Positions 17,451 through 26,651 are shown, counted from the first letter of the stretch. The stretch: 58,408 nucleotides of DNA from Rhodospirillales bacterium RIFCSPLOWO2_02_FULL_58_16 (GCA_001830425.1 MIAA01000029.1:1-58408), one strand, 5' to 3'. Program-made: numbers and translations. Notes: generated from the sequence alone by a model not told the origin.

Positions 17451-18297
17451 TCGGGAAAAAGAAGCCGCCCTGATTCATCGGGGCCTCAACCGGGTCGAAT
17501 TCTTCGATCTCACCACCGGGGAAGCGGACGGTCTGCAAGACATTCTCGACTCTATGGCCGGAGAAGGACGCCGCCGCTTCAGCTTTCATGCCCCTGTCAT
17601 CCGCCCCGATTATTTCCCTCATTCCGGGGTCACCTGTTTTTTCCTCAACGAGGACGAGGCCAAGCGGCAGCTTTCTTTCCGGCTGCTTGATCATACCATG
17701 GAGGCGGCCCGGCGGTGGGGCGCCGAATATGTGGTCACTCACCTCACCTTCGGCCCTACCGATTCCAAAGATCAGGCGACGGCGTTGAGACTGGCCGGCG
17801 ACGCCTGCCGCCGCATGGCCGGGATGAGCCGCGACTACGGCATTCCCCTCGACCTGGAGTTCGCCGCCTATTCAAACGCCTTTAACCGCGCCGACCTGTT
17901 CGCCGAGGCGGTAGCCCCGCACCCGGAGCTTGGAGTGTGCATTGATGTCGGCCATGCTTTTCTCGGCGCGATCAGGCGGCAACGGGACTATCTGGAAGAT
18001 ATCGCCGCCTTGGCGCCGCGAACCCGCTCCCTGCATTTATGGAACAGCCTGGGCGAAGAACACACCAAACGCCATCATCACACGCCGCTGCATCCCTCGC
18101 AGAAACCGGACGAGGGCTGGATCGACATTGAAAAGACGATGGCGTTGGTCCTTCACGAAAATCCACGGGTCAACATTATCTATGAATACCCGGTTGACGC
18201 GGTAACGACGGAGATTCAGGAAGGATACGACTGGATCGCGGACATGGTCTCGCGGCCCCTCCTTCGCAAGGAGGGGCCGGGGGAGGATTTTTCCTAA
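17440..18297 (+). CDS. xylose isomerase-like TIM-barrel protein
   Basis: A 285-residue protein of the sugar-phosphate isomerase/AP-endonuclease family 2 superfamily. Likely metal-binding segments are FSFHAPV, VVTHLTFG, LDLEFAAY, CIDVGHAF and LHLWNS, in the order expected round the barrel. It overlaps the molybdopterin oxidoreductase by 11 bases, so the pair probably acts in one pathway, unknown here. The last ~14 residues (RPLLRKEGPGEDFS) are encoded by a REP-like hairpin, so the native C-terminus was probably altered by repeat insertion. The stop overlaps that of the convergent gene. Confidence 0.8.
   Translation: MAVDREKEAALIHRGLNRVEFFDLTTGEADGLQDILDSMAGEGRRRFSFHAPVIRPDYFPHSGVTCFFLNEDEAKRQLSFRLLDHTMEAARRWGAEYVVTHLTFGPTDSKDQATALRLAGDACRRMAGMSRDYGIPLDLEFAAYSNAFNRADLFAEAVAPHPELGVCIDVGHAFLGAIRRQRDYLEDIAALAPRTRSLHLWNSLGEEHTKRHHHTPLHPSQKPDEGWIDIEKTMALVLHENPRVNIIYEYPVDAVTTEIQEGYDWIADMVSRPLLRKEGPGEDFS
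18253..18279. repeat. REP-like hairpin inside a coding sequence
   Basis: A perfect 12-bp stem (CGGCCCCTCCTT/AAGGAGGGGCCG) with CGC loop lies within the 3' end of the TIM-barrel gene. It is the only copy of this family in the window that lies inside an intact reading frame. It sits between two convergent genes and could act as a bidirectional mRNA 3'-end structure. Confidence 0.8.
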
Positions 18298-21200
18298 ACC
18301 GGCGGGCGCCTGGCGCTCAACTGATCCTTGCAATGGGTGATCCACTGACGGGTCAGCTTTTCATGTACGCCGTTTTGCGCCAGACGCTGGTGCAGGGCGT
18401 CGAAATCAACGAAGTCGATATCCTGATCCTGCTCGAAGCACGAGAAGACCACCGTTTCCTCGCCGGTCTCCGGGTTGCGGTGGGGTTGCAGGCACTGAGC
18501 GCAGATTTCCTTCATCATGCATTGCATCGGAGAGTTGATGGAGGCGATGCCCTTGTGGCCGGGCTTGAGGAACTCCTTGAGCACCGAATGGCGGGCCTCG
18601 CCCACCGCCCTCATCATGAAGTGAGAACCGATGGCGATGATGTGATCGACCTCGTTCAAGGGGATGCTCACCTCGCCCAGTTGGCCCGTGGCGTAGGCCC
18701 TCATCGCCTGCACCACGTTGCCGACGAAGGTCTTGTCCTGGGGGCGTCCGGGCGTGAAGCCGGGGCCGACGTCGCAGCACCAAACCACGCAATCCGAGTT
18801 GGACTCGATGTGATCGATATAGAAACGGTCGTTCATGCCCTTGTAGGCGGCGAAATAGAGCACCCTGGAACCGGCCTTGTGGAAGGCCAGATTGATGTCC
18901 AGCAGCACCGCGTTGCCCAGTCCGCCTCCGGCCAGCAGCACCGTCTCGCCGCCGGGGATGTGGGTAGGCGCTCCCGTCGGTCCCATCAGAACGACATGCT
19001 CGCCGACCTGCAGGTGGGGGATGATATTGGTAGAGCCGCCCATGTTCATCGAGATAACTGAGACCTCGCCTTTCTTGGCGTCAACCAGGGCGCCGGTCAG
19101 CGCCACGCCTTCCATGGCCAGCGTCGTATCGTTGATGACTTCCGAGTTGGCGATGTAGTTCTGTAAACGGAAAAACTGTCCCGATTTATACATCTTGGCG
19201 GCCAATGGGGCGTAAACCCTGACTTCGACCACGTTGGAGGCCAGACGTTTGACGCTCCTCACCACCGGACGAAGACCGTCATTCAGGGTTTTGATCAGGG
19301 CGTCGGGGTTCGGCTTGGAGACAGGCAACTTGGCCAACATGCGATCAACCACCACGAACCCCTGCTTGGCGCTGGCGATGGCTTTGACCACGTTGCCGGC
19401 ATAGTCGGGATGCAGGTCGCCGAAGAAGCTCATCGAGCGCCCGTCCTTGTAGATTCTGGTCAGCACATTGGGCGTTTCGGGCTTGGCCGACCACTCGGGC
19501 TTCACCTTGTTGCCGTTCTCGTCCAGAGCCTGGAAGTACTTGCCGTCCAGTTCGGTGAAGTCCGGGTATTCGCGCTTCAGCACCGTGTTGGGCTGGGTGC
19601 CGGCGGCGATCAGCACCGAACGCGCCGGAAGCGAAGTTATTTCGCCGGTAGGCACGGGCCTGCCCTTCTCGTCGATTCTCTGTTTCTCCAGACGTATCGC
19701 CTCGACGTGATTGTATTTATCAACCTCGATAGCCGTCGGCGCCAGCAGTTCGGCAAAGCGGATGCCCTGCTCGAAGGCCTTGATTATTTCCTCGTGGTTG
19801 AGGCTGTAGCTGGGCGATCCGGTCATGCGGCGACGGTAGGCGATAGTGGCGCCGCCCCACGAATCAAGCATGGTGATGAAGTGCGGCTCGCGGCCTTCCT
19901 TGGCCGCCGCTTCACGCTCTTCCCTGATGGCGCGGCCATGGGTGATGAACTCGTCGGCGATGAGTTTTTCCTCTTCGTTCCACGAAGAGCGCACCGCTTC
20001 CATGCCGTTCTTTTTAGACAGTATTTCGTAACGCTCCAGGAACTTCTCCACCTGACGCACATAGTAGGCCAGAACCTCGGTGGCGGAATCGATGGCGGTC
20101 AGACCGCCGCCGATGATCACCGCCGGCAGACGGACCTGCAGGTTGGCGATGGAGTCCTTCATGGCGGCGCCGGTAAGTTGCAGGGCCATCAGCAGGTCGG
20201 AGGACTGACGTACGCCCCTGGCCAATCCATGAGGAACCGACAGGAAGGTGGGCTTGCCCGCGCCCATGGCCAGCGCCACATGGTCAAAGCCCAGATCGAA
20301 GGCCGATTCGGTGGTGATGGCGCTGCCGAAGCGTACGCCGCCGTACATGGCGAAGCGGTGGCGGCGCTCCATCAGAAGGCGGACAACTTTCAGGAAGTTC
20401 TTGTCCCAGCGAACGGTGATGCCGTATTCGGAAACGCCGCCGAAGCCGGCCTGGATGCGTTTGTCCAGCGGCTCCCACAATTCCTGAATATCCTTGATGG
20501 GTTTGAACGGGCAGCGTTGTCCCGACTGATCGACGCCGGATATTTCGGGGGCCAGCGGCTCGATCTTCAGGCCGTCGATGACTACCGTCGTGTGGCCCTC
20601 GTTCATCAGGAAGTGAGCCAGCGAGTACCCGGCGGGGCCGGCGCCGACGATCAGCACCTTGCGCCCGGTGTCCGGCTTGGAAAGCGGACGTTTGATGTTA
20701 AGCGGATTCCAGCGGGTCAACATGCTGTAGATTTCAAAGCCCCACGGCAGATTCAACACGTCTTTCAGAACGCGGGTTTCGACCTGCGGAATGTTGACCG
20801 GAGTCTGCTTTTGATAAATACACGCCTTCATGCAGTCATTGCAGATACGATGTCCGGTGGCCGCTACCGTCGGGTTATCGACGACGATGACGGCCAACGC
20901 GGCGACGGCGTTGCCCTCCGTCTTGGCCTTGTGCATCTCGGAAATCTTTTCCTCAAGCGGGCAGCCGTTCTGGGGGACGCCGAGCGGGGAATGAGTGAAC
21001 TTTTTCGAGTCCTTTTCGACCATGCCGCGTGAGCAATAATCCCGTCCCCGGTCATGGCAGATAACGCAGTAGTTGGCCTCGTCCAGCCCCCCTATCAGAT
21101 CGGCGCCGTGGTCGGTGAGGGCAAAGGCGTCACGGTTATAGTGATGACATTCCTTGCTGTTCATCCGCATCATTTCGATGCCGTGATCATCGAAGGTCTC

Positions 21201-21800
21201 AAACGGCGTCAAATGGTCGAAGTCGATCTTTTCAGGCTTCTTGAACAGGATGTCGTCGAAGTGGCGTTCATGGCCGTCGTGAGTGAACGCCGCCCAGGCG
21301 GCGTAGCGGGCGGCCAGATCGAGGGATTCGGCGTTGGCTTCCTCGTCCTTAAGCCACGCGGTGACGTTCCTGGCGTAGGCGATCTGATCGAAAGTTCCGC
21401 CGAAACGCACGGTCAGGTCGGCTTCCAGCGCCGGGCCGTTGAAGCCGGCGGCGTCTTCAGGCTTGTGAGCCTTGATGGCGCGGCGCTGAACGAACAGGCG
21501 CTTGCATGAATAGAGATCATCCAGGTCGCGATGGCTTTTGGCGAGCGCCGCCAGTTGGGCCTCGATTCCGAACAGGCTGCCGATAAAGGCTTCCAGGTGA
21601 GGCGCAAGTTCCAGTATCAGATCGGACTCCGCCTTTTTGTCCAGACTGCCCGGATCGGCGCGGGCCGCCGTCAGACGGTCGGCCAACGCGCCGTCGGCGC
21701 CCGCCAGTTTCCCGACAAACGTCCTGTCGATGAAAGACAGGCTGTCCTCCGCGTAAAGGTCCTCGAATACTAAATCATGTGCAAGCTTGAGATCAGTCAT
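18294..21800 (-). CDS. giant fused Fe–S flavoprotein: GltD/NfnB-like plus PyrK/NfnA-like oxidoreductase
   Basis: A 1168-residue soluble protein. Residues 1–230 are unrecognised and mostly helical. Next come two cysteine clusters, Cys245/248/256/280 and Cys320/323/327, as in the Fe–S domain of GltD-type enzymes. The NAD(P)/FAD disulfide-oxidoreductase fold starts at VGAGPAGYS (386–394), with a second dinucleotide site at IIGGGLTAIDS. From about residue 850 there is a ferredoxin-reductase/PyrK-like module (FFRLQNY, AGGGLGNAV) ending in a four-cysteine motif (CMMKEICAQC…C) near 1105–1135. This is the domain set of NfnAB transhydrogenase joined in one chain, so electron exchange between NAD(P)H and ferredoxin-like carriers is inferred. 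Confidence 0.8.
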   Translation of the reverse strand: MTDLKLAHDLVFEDLYAEDSLSFIDRTFVGKLAGADGALADRLTAARADPGSLDKKAESDLILELAPHLEAFIGSLFGIEAQLAALAKSHRDLDDLYSCKRLFVQRRAIKAHKPEDAAGFNGPALEADLTVRFGGTFDQIAYARNVTAWLKDEEANAESLDLAARYAAWAAFTHDGHERHFDDILFKKPEKIDFDHLTPFETFDDHGIEMMRMNSKECHHYNRDAFALTDHGADLIGGLDEANYCVICHDRGRDYCSRGMVEKDSKKFTHSPLGVPQNGCPLEEKISEMHKAKTEGNAVAALAVIVVDNPTVAATGHRICNDCMKACIYQKQTPVNIPQVETRVLKDVLNLPWGFEIYSMLTRWNPLNIKRPLSKPDTGRKVLIVGAGPAGYSLAHFLMNEGHTTVVIDGLKIEPLAPEISGVDQSGQRCPFKPIKDIQELWEPLDKRIQAGFGGVSEYGITVRWDKNFLKVVRLLMERRHRFAMYGGVRFGSAITTESAFDLGFDHVALAMGAGKPTFLSVPHGLARGVRQSSDLLMALQLTGAAMKDSIANLQVRLPAVIIGGGLTAIDSATEVLAYYVRQVEKFLERYEILSKKNGMEAVRSSWNEEEKLIADEFITHGRAIREEREAAAKEGREPHFITMLDSWGGATIAYRRRMTGSPSYSLNHEEIIKAFEQGIRFAELLAPTAIEVDKYNHVEAIRLEKQRIDEKGRPVPTGEITSLPARSVLIAAGTQPNTVLKREYPDFTELDGKYFQALDENGNKVKPEWSAKPETPNVLTRIYKDGRSMSFFGDLHPDYAGNVVKAIASAKQGFVVVDRMLAKLPVSKPNPDALIKTLNDGLRPVVRSVKRLASNVVEVRVYAPLAAKMYKSGQFFRLQNYIANSEVINDTTLAMEGVALTGALVDAKKGEVSVISMNMGGSTNIIPHLQVGEHVVLMGPTGAPTHIPGGETVLLAGGGLGNAVLLDINLAFHKAGSRVLYFAAYKGMNDRFYIDHIESNSDCVVWCCDVGPGFTPGRPQDKTFVGNVVQAMRAYATGQLGEVSIPLNEVDHIIAIGSHFMMRAVGEARHSVLKEFLKPGHKGIASINSPMQCMMKEICAQCLQPHRNPETGEETVVFSCFEQDQDIDFVDFDALHQRLAQNGVHEKLTRQWITHCKDQLSARRPPV

Positions 21801-21980
21801 GGTCTCCGCGTCTCCGCCGTTTTATAAAAGCCGGGATGAATGCCAAGAGGTAGTCTATGGCCGCGCACGAAAATATAAGAGCATTATTCAGAGTCAAACA
21901 CGAAATATGCAATTACGCGTTTTTTTAAGTGATTTGTTTGCCGATATGCCGGATTTTTATCCCCAACAAGGAGGCCGACC

Positions 21981-22409
21981 ATGATTTTTAATAAAAAATA
22001 CGCGGGCGATGTCACCCCGAAACAAGCGTGGCAAATGCTCGGCGAGGACGCTTCGGCGGTGTTGCTGGACGTGCGTACGCAGGCCGAGTGGACCTTCGTC
22101 GGCGCTCCCGACTTGAGCAGTTTGGGCAAGCAGCCCGTCTTCGTGCAATGGCAGACCTTCCCGGAGATGCGCCCTAACTCCGAGTTCGCTCAACAGGTCG
22201 CCGGTTGCGGCGTCGGCGAAGAGAACACGGTGCTTCTCATCTGCCGGTCGGGCAAGCGTTCCCTGGACGCGGCCAGGGCATTGACCTCCCTCGGCTTCGC
22301 CAAGTGCTACAACATCGCCGCCGGCTTTGACGGCGACCGCGACCCGGCCAACCACCGGGGGACGCTGAACGGCTGGAAAGCGGACGGCCTGCCCTGGGGA
22401 CAGGGGTGA
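21981..22409 (+). CDS. rhodanese-like sulfurtransferase
   Basis: Single rhodanese domain of 142 residues. The active-site loop is CRSGKRS with catalytic Cys88, and the domain opens with LLDVRTQAEW. No signal peptide is present. Rhodaneses carry persulfide sulfur between enzymes; the natural donor or acceptor is unknown. It is divergent from the fused Fe–S flavoprotein with a 180-base shared upstream region, and has a strong AAGGAGG ribosome site. Directly after its stop begins a composite repeat that is also found after the cytochrome gene at 57871–58263. Confidence 0.9.
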   Translation: MIFNKKYAGDVTPKQAWQMLGEDASAVLLDVRTQAEWTFVGAPDLSSLGKQPVFVQWQTFPEMRPNSEFAQQVAGCGVGEENTVLLICRSGKRSLDAARALTSLGFAKCYNIAAGFDGDRDPANHRGTLNGWKADGLPWGQG

Positions 22410-22414
22410 GGCCA

Positions 22415-22562
22415 TCGGCCATTGAATATTGACCTATGGCGGCCCCGGCAATTTCCCCTCCTTACCAAGGAGGGGTCAGGGGAGGTTGTTGCAACGACCC
22501 CCTCTAACTCCCCCTTGAAGCAATGGGGAGAATTTTTCGGAGTCATTACTTTACGGCCACTG
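22415..22562. repeat. composite repeat: ATTGACCTATG leader, REP hairpin and inverted AATGACTC element
   Basis: Contains CCCCTCCTT/AAGGAGGGG (22455–22475), then GTCAGGGGAGGTTGTTGCAACGACCCCC, here noted only by its start, then an inverted AATGACTC/CCCCCTT element. The first part recurs at 58264–58335 and the middle recurs inverted at 42613–42665. It fills the convergent gap between the rhodanese gene and proB. Confidence 0.7.
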
Positions 22563-22578
22563 GTATAAAAGATGCACC

Positions 22579-23709
22579 CTAAACCAGCACCAGATCATCG
22601 CGATGGATCATCTCGTCGCGGCCGCGATAGCCGAGGATGCCTTCGATTTCCTTGCTCTTGTGACCGAAAATAAGACGGGCGTCCCGCGACGAATAGGCGC
22701 TTAAGCCTCTGGCGATCTCATTGCCCCTGACGTCCCTTACCACTACCGCGTCGCCGCGTTCGAAATTGCCGTCAACGGCGGTGACGCCGGCGGGCAGCAG
22801 GCTCTTGCCGGAGCCGAGCGCCTTTAATGCGCCGTCATCGACGGTGAACGAGCCGTGAGTCTTGAGGCCGCCGGCAATCCAGCGTTTGCGCTCGGTGTGC
22901 GGATTAACTCCGGGCAGAAACCAGGTATGCCGCGCTCCTTCTTCCAGGCGGCGCAAGGGGTGTTCCGGCTTGCCGTCGGCGATGACCATGGCGCAGCCGG
23001 AAGCCAGGGCGATCCTGGCGGCGGCCAGCTTGGTCACCATGCCGCCGGTGCCGTCGCCGGGCAAGGCGCAACCGGCCATGCTCTCGATTGCGGGTGTGAT
23101 TTCGTGAACCTCGTGGATGAAGGCGGCGTCCTTGTTGCGGCGCGGATCATCGCTGTACAGGCCGTCAATGTCCGACAGCAGGATCAGCGCGTCGGCGCTG
23201 ATCATGGCGGCGACGCGGGCGCTGAGGCGGTCGTTGTCGCCCATGCGGATTTCGTCGGTGGCCACCGTGTCGTTCTCGTTGATCAGCGGCGCCGCGCCCA
23301 GACGCAGCAATGTTTCCAGGGTATTGCGGGCATTCAGGTAGCGGCGGCGGTTCTCGCTGTCCTCCAGCGTCAGCAGCACCTGAGCCACGGTTATATCATG
23401 ACGGGCCAGTACTTCCTGATAGGCATGGGCCAGACGCACCATGCCGGTAGCCGCCGCCGCCTGTTTTTCTTCCAGAAGCAGGACTCCGGCGGGAAGGCCC
23501 AGATGGCGCCTGCCGACGGCGACGGCTCCTGATGAGACGATAATCACTTCCTGGCCGCGCCCGCGCAAACGGGCGATATCGTCGGCCAAGGCCTCCAGCC
23601 AGCTCCGGTGGACGGCGCCCCGCGCCTCATCGACGAGCAGGGCGGAGCCGATCTTGACGACGATCCGCTTCGCCTTCGCCAGACGATCAGTTTGTTGTTT
23701 GCCGGTCAT
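22579..23709 (-). CDS. proB: glutamate 5-kinase
   Basis: First step of proline synthesis: phosphorylates glutamate. Of 376 residues, the first ~260 are the amino-acid kinase domain ([34 protein letters not shown]) and the last ~100 a PUA domain ([19 protein letters not shown]). The ATG at 23709 overlaps the obgE stop as ATGA, which favours it over an upstream in-frame start. It is the fourth gene of rplU–rpmA–obgE–proB, a common alphaproteobacterial order. Confidence 0.95.
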   Translation of the reverse strand: MTGKQQTDRLAKAKRIVVKIGSALLVDEARGAVHRSWLEALADDIARLRGRGQEVIIVSSGAVAVGRRHLGLPAGVLLLEEKQAAAATGMVRLAHAYQEVLARHDITVAQVLLTLEDSENRRRYLNARNTLETLLRLGAAPLINENDTVATDEIRMGDNDRLSARVAAMISADALILLSDIDGLYSDDPRRNKDAAFIHEVHEITPAIESMAGCALPGDGTGGMVTKLAAARIALASGCAMVIADGKPEHPLRRLEEGARHTWFLPGVNPHTERKRWIAGGLKTHGSFTVDDGALKALGSGKSLLPAGVTAVDGNFERGDAVVVRDVRGNEIARGLSAYSSRDARLIFGHKSKEIEGILGYRGRDEMIHRDDLVLV

Positions 23710-24734
23710 CGGTCGCCTTCCGATTGCGCGTTGTCGCAAGCATCGCCGGAAGCGCGAACAACGGCAAGCAGTTCGCGTAGCGCTTCCTTGACGCCGACGC
23801 CCGACACCCCGGAGATGACGGCAACTTCGCGGCCTGCGGCTTTGGCCAGCAAAGCGCGCTTTTCTTTTATATCCTCCGGCATCAAGGCGTCACATTTGTT
23901 AAGGGCGACGATCTCTGTCTTGGCGGCGAGATCGCTGCTGTAGGCTTCCAGTTCCCGCCTTATGGCGACATAGGCTTCGGCGACGTCTTCCAGGGTTCCG
24001 TCCACCAGATGCAGCAGCACCCGGCAACGTTCCACATGGCCGAGAAAGCGCGTTCCCAGTCCGGCGCCTTCGCTGGCCCCCTCGATCAGGCCGGGAATGT
24101 CGGCAATAAGGAATTCGTCCTCGTCCACATAGGCGACGCCCAGGTTGGGATGCAACGTAGTAAAGGGATAATCGGCGATCTTGGGCCGGGCGTGGGAGAC
24201 CGCCGCCAGAAAGGTGGACTTGCCGGCATTGGGCAGCCCCACCAGACCGGCGTCGGCGATCAGCTTGAGACGCAGCCACACCCACATCTCCTGCCCCGGC
24301 CAGCCGGCGTCGGCGCGCCGGGGGGCGCGATTGGTGGACGACTTGTAATGAAGATTGCCGAAGCCGCCGTCGCCGCCTTTGAGCAGGATTTGACGCTGTC
24401 CGACTTCGGTAAGGTCGGCGATGACCGTTTCCTTGTCATCGTCGAGAATCTGGGTGCCGGCGGGAACCTTGATTATCACGTCCTCCGCCTTGGCGCCGTA
24501 GCGGTCCTGTCCCATGCCGTTAGCGCCGCGCTTGGCCTTGAAGTGCTGGCGATAGCGAAAGTCGATCAGCGTATTAAGCCCGTCAACGCACTCGACGACG
24601 ATGCTGCCGCCGCGACCGCCGTCGCCGCCGTTGGGACCGCCCAAAGGAATATTGGCCTCGCGGCGGAAACCGGCGCAGCCGTCGCCGCCGTCGCCGCTCT
24701 TGATGAATATCTTGGCTTCGTCGAGAAATTTCAT
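23706..24734 (-). CDS. obgE: Obg-family GTPase
   Basis: Ribosome-associated GTPase acting in late 50S assembly and stress control, 342 residues. The glycine-rich Obg fold ([12 protein letters not shown]) is followed by the G domain with P-loop GLPNAGKST, switch [11 protein letters not shown] and NKCD. The C-terminus is short. The ATG at 24734 has GGAG upstream and gives the conserved MKFLDEAKI start; a TTG 15 bases earlier is unlikely. It lies downstream of the rpmA terminator, so expression may depend on read-through. Confidence 0.96.
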   Translation of the reverse strand: MKFLDEAKIFIKSGDGGDGCAGFRREANIPLGGPNGGDGGRGGSIVVECVDGLNTLIDFRYRQHFKAKRGANGMGQDRYGAKAEDVIIKVPAGTQILDDDKETVIADLTEVGQRQILLKGGDGGFGNLHYKSSTNRAPRRADAGWPGQEMWVWLRLKLIADAGLVGLPNAGKSTFLAAVSHARPKIADYPFTTLHPNLGVAYVDEDEFLIADIPGLIEGASEGAGLGTRFLGHVERCRVLLHLVDGTLEDVAEAYVAIRRELEAYSSDLAAKTEIVALNKCDALMPEDIKEKRALLAKAAGREVAVISGVSGVGVKEALRELLAVVRASGDACDNAQSEGDR

Positions 24735-24753
24735 CGGCTCCAACCCCAATCCG

Positions 24754-24785
24754 CAAACAAAAAGGGGAATGACAAGTCATTCCCC
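24754..24785 (-). terminator. rho-independent terminator after rpmA
   Basis: A perfect 10-bp stem (GGGGAATGAC/GTCATTCCCC, 24764–24785) with a two-base loop. Read on the minus strand it is followed by TTTTTGTTT. It lies between rpmA and obgE and probably attenuates transcription, giving more ribosomal protein than GTPase. Confidence 0.85.
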
Positions 24786-24814
24786 CCGGTACGACCCGCA
24801 CTCCTGATTCTATC

Positions 24815-25072
24815 TCAGGAATCCGGCGCTACGTTAACAAAAACCTTGCCCGCCGCCTTTGTATGGAACCTGACACGGCCTTTCTCGACGGCGAATATGG
24901 TGTGATCCTTGCCCATGCCGACGCCGGAACCGGGATGATATTTGGTGCCGCGCTGGCGAATGATAATATTGCCGGGAATCACCTGCTCGTCGCCGAACTT
25001 CTTGACGCCGAGACGCCGACCCGCCGTGTCGCGCCCGTTGCGTGAACTGCCGCCTGCTTTTTTATGCGCCAT
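24815..25072 (-). CDS. rpmA: 50S ribosomal protein L27
   Basis: Large-subunit protein whose N-terminal tail reaches the peptidyl-transferase centre. The 85 residues show the usual [15 protein letters not shown] start and [10 protein letters not shown] core. The N-terminus needs no pre-cleavage, unlike that of Firmicutes. It is encoded six bases after rplU. Confidence 0.98.
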   Translation of the reverse strand: MAHKKAGGSSRNGRDTAGRRLGVKKFGDEQVIPGNIIIRQRGTKYHPGSGVGMGKDHTIFAVEKGRVRFHTKAAGKVFVNVAPDS

Positions 25073-25078
25073 CTTGCC

Positions 25079-25561
25079 TTACTCCTTGGACTTGTCAGCC
25101 GCCTTGGCGACTTTTTTGGCCGGGGCCTTGGCTTTTGCCTTAGGCGCGGCGTCCGCCTTCACTTTAGGCGCTTTCGCTTTAGGCGCGGCCTCCGCCTTTA
25201 TTTCCACGACAGGCGCGGCTTCCGCCTTTGCCGTCGTCTTTTTGCCGGAAGCGCCGATATCCTTGATGCGAAGCACTGTCTGGTGCTGGCGATGTCCGGC
25301 CAACCGGCGATAACCCTTGCGGCGCTTTTTCTTGAAAACGATGATCTTGTCGGCACGTGACTGTTCTATGATTTCGGCGTAAACGGCAACCTTGTCGAGA
25401 AGCGGCGCGCCGATAACCGGCGCCTTGCCGTCTTCTACGATCATAAGCACATCGTTTAACTCGACGGCCGAACCGGGCGCGCCCCTTAACGTCTCAACGA
25501 TGATGACATCGTTGGCGGCCACCTTATACTGCTTACCGCCGCTTTTGATGACTGCGAACAT
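25079..25561 (-). CDS. rplU: 50S ribosomal protein L21 with Ala/Lys-rich tail
   Basis: Residues 1–103 form a normal L21 (FAVIKSGGKQYKV; KKRRKGYRRLAGHRQ). A low-complexity tail of about 55 residues follows, rich in Ala, Lys and Pro, resembling histone H1-like tails. Such tails are seen on L21 in several alphaproteobacteria; their role is not established. It is the first gene of its operon, with a good promoter at 25630–25657. Confidence 0.97.
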   Translation of the reverse strand: MFAVIKSGGKQYKVAANDVIIVETLRGAPGSAVELNDVLMIVEDGKAPVIGAPLLDKVAVYAEIIEQSRADKIIVFKKKRRKGYRRLAGHRQHQTVLRIKDIGASGKKTTAKAEAAPVVEIKAEAAPKAKAPKVKADAAPKAKAKAPAKKVAKAADKSKE

Positions 25562-25629
25562 GATCGTACCTTATAAACAGTTGATGCGGGCGTCGGCGAC
25601 TCCGACCGAGGCCCGTGCAAAGAGGCGGC

Positions 25630-25657
25630 AATATACCCCTAAAAACCTTGATGTCAA
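25630..25657 (-). promoter_or_regulatory. sigma-70 promoter of rplU–rpmA–obgE–proB
   Basis: On the minus strand there is a perfect TTGACA (25652–25657), 16 bp spacer and TATATT (25630–25635), placed about 70 bases before the rplU start. Confidence 0.75.
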
Positions 25658-25690
25658 CGCCCATTAACTGCCGGAATGACGAGCCATATC

Positions 25691-26105
25691 TCAGCTCATC
25701 GCCTTTAGCGCCAGGTCGGCAAAATCAAGCGGCTTGTGCAAATGATGCTCGATCACATCCGCCATTATGCTCAAATCCATTTTCTGATATTCATGCGCCA
25801 CCACATTGCGAAACCCCACCATGCCTTTCATGTTCTTCATCATCTCAGCGGGGATCAGAGTGGCGCGATGCAGCAAAACAAAGGCATCGGCGCTGTCCTG
25901 CGGCAAACCCAATTTCTTGCTTTTAATAAGATGGTTGGCGACGTCTATAGTCAATATCAGCAATTCTTTGCAGATTCATGGCGATGGCGTCCTGCCTGAG
26001 ATAGTCTGTCTCGAAGGGCGTATCGCTTGCCATTGCATAGTAGGTGCGTATCTGACTTAGGCGCCGCTCAATGCTGATCTTCTTGTTCAGAATAATCTCG
26101 TTCAT
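25691..26105 (-). pseudogene. hepT: HepT-like toxin, frameshifted
   Basis: The N-terminal part (MNEIILNKKISIERR to NLQRI) and the C-terminal part (IDVANHLIKSK to the end) are in different frames and meet at about 25950–25965. Compared with the usual HepT spacing NLQR-x5-ID, there is one base too many. The C-terminal part keeps the RNase/AMPylation-target motif Rx4HxY as RNVVAHEY. In intact systems HepT is a HEPN ribonuclease silenced by MNT, which AMPylates the motif tyrosine. The start overlaps mnt (ATGA). The shift could be real decay or a sequencing error. Confidence 0.8.
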
Positions 26106-26515
26106 ACGTTGTAAAACCTCCCGCTACGCAATCCCTCCGCCAACACCTGGGCGCGCTCCTCATTGAGTTTCTGATAATAAGAAAGGGTCAACATTTCGAA
26201 CTCGTCCGCCGCATATTCGTCGGCCATGTAAATACGCCGTTCCGCCATGATGATCTCCTTCTGAAAAACAGTGGAGACACAGCGCAGATTGAGCAAATCC
26301 ACATTCCTTCCCAGCAACAATTCCAGATCGCCGTGTAATTGACTCATCATCAAATGGCCGACCCGCTTTGATGTTTCCGGCGGCAGCAACACCGCTATGT
26401 CCACATCGCTGTTCGGCCACTCGTTCCCGGCGCCGTAAGAACCGAACAGATAAATAGCCTGTGTGCCGGGATAATGGCGAATGATTGTTTCGACAATGCC
26501 CTCCATAGGAGTCAC
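26102..26515 (-). CDS. mntA: MNT-family nucleotidyltransferase antitoxin
   Basis: Minimal nucleotidyltransferase of 137 residues with the full catalytic signature GSx10DxD (Gly25, Ser26, Asp37, Asp39). In MNT/HepT systems this enzyme adds AMP groups to HepT and neutralises it. The start chosen is GTG at 26515 because GGAGGTGAT lies seven bases upstream; the ATG at 26506 is the alternative. The last 40 residues (MADEYAADEFEML…) resemble the HEPN-contacting tail of the family. It is partnered with the frameshifted hepT, so the antitoxin has outlived or still controls a broken toxin. Confidence 0.88.
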   Translation of the reverse strand: MTPMEGIVETIIRHYPGTQAIYLFGSYGAGNEWPNSDVDIAVLLPPETSKRVGHLMMSQLHGDLELLLGRNVDLLNLRCVSTVFQKEIIMAERRIYMADEYAADEFEMLTLSYYQKLNEERAQVLAEGLRSGRFYNV

Positions 26516-26651
26516 ACCATCACCTCCACGATGGTCATGGGTGACGATACGCCCGGCGGGGAAGGGGTATAAGGGGGCCGCATTGTCGCCCGTTGATTTA
26601 GGCCGTGGGTAACCCGGTTCCAACGTCGAATAATGAAAAATATGTTTTTCT

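Noticed and set aside
19410-21032. A 540-codon plus-strand open frame opposite the fused oxidoreductase
   Set aside because: It lies wholly within a gene with clear motifs and shows no recognisable domain or ribosome site.
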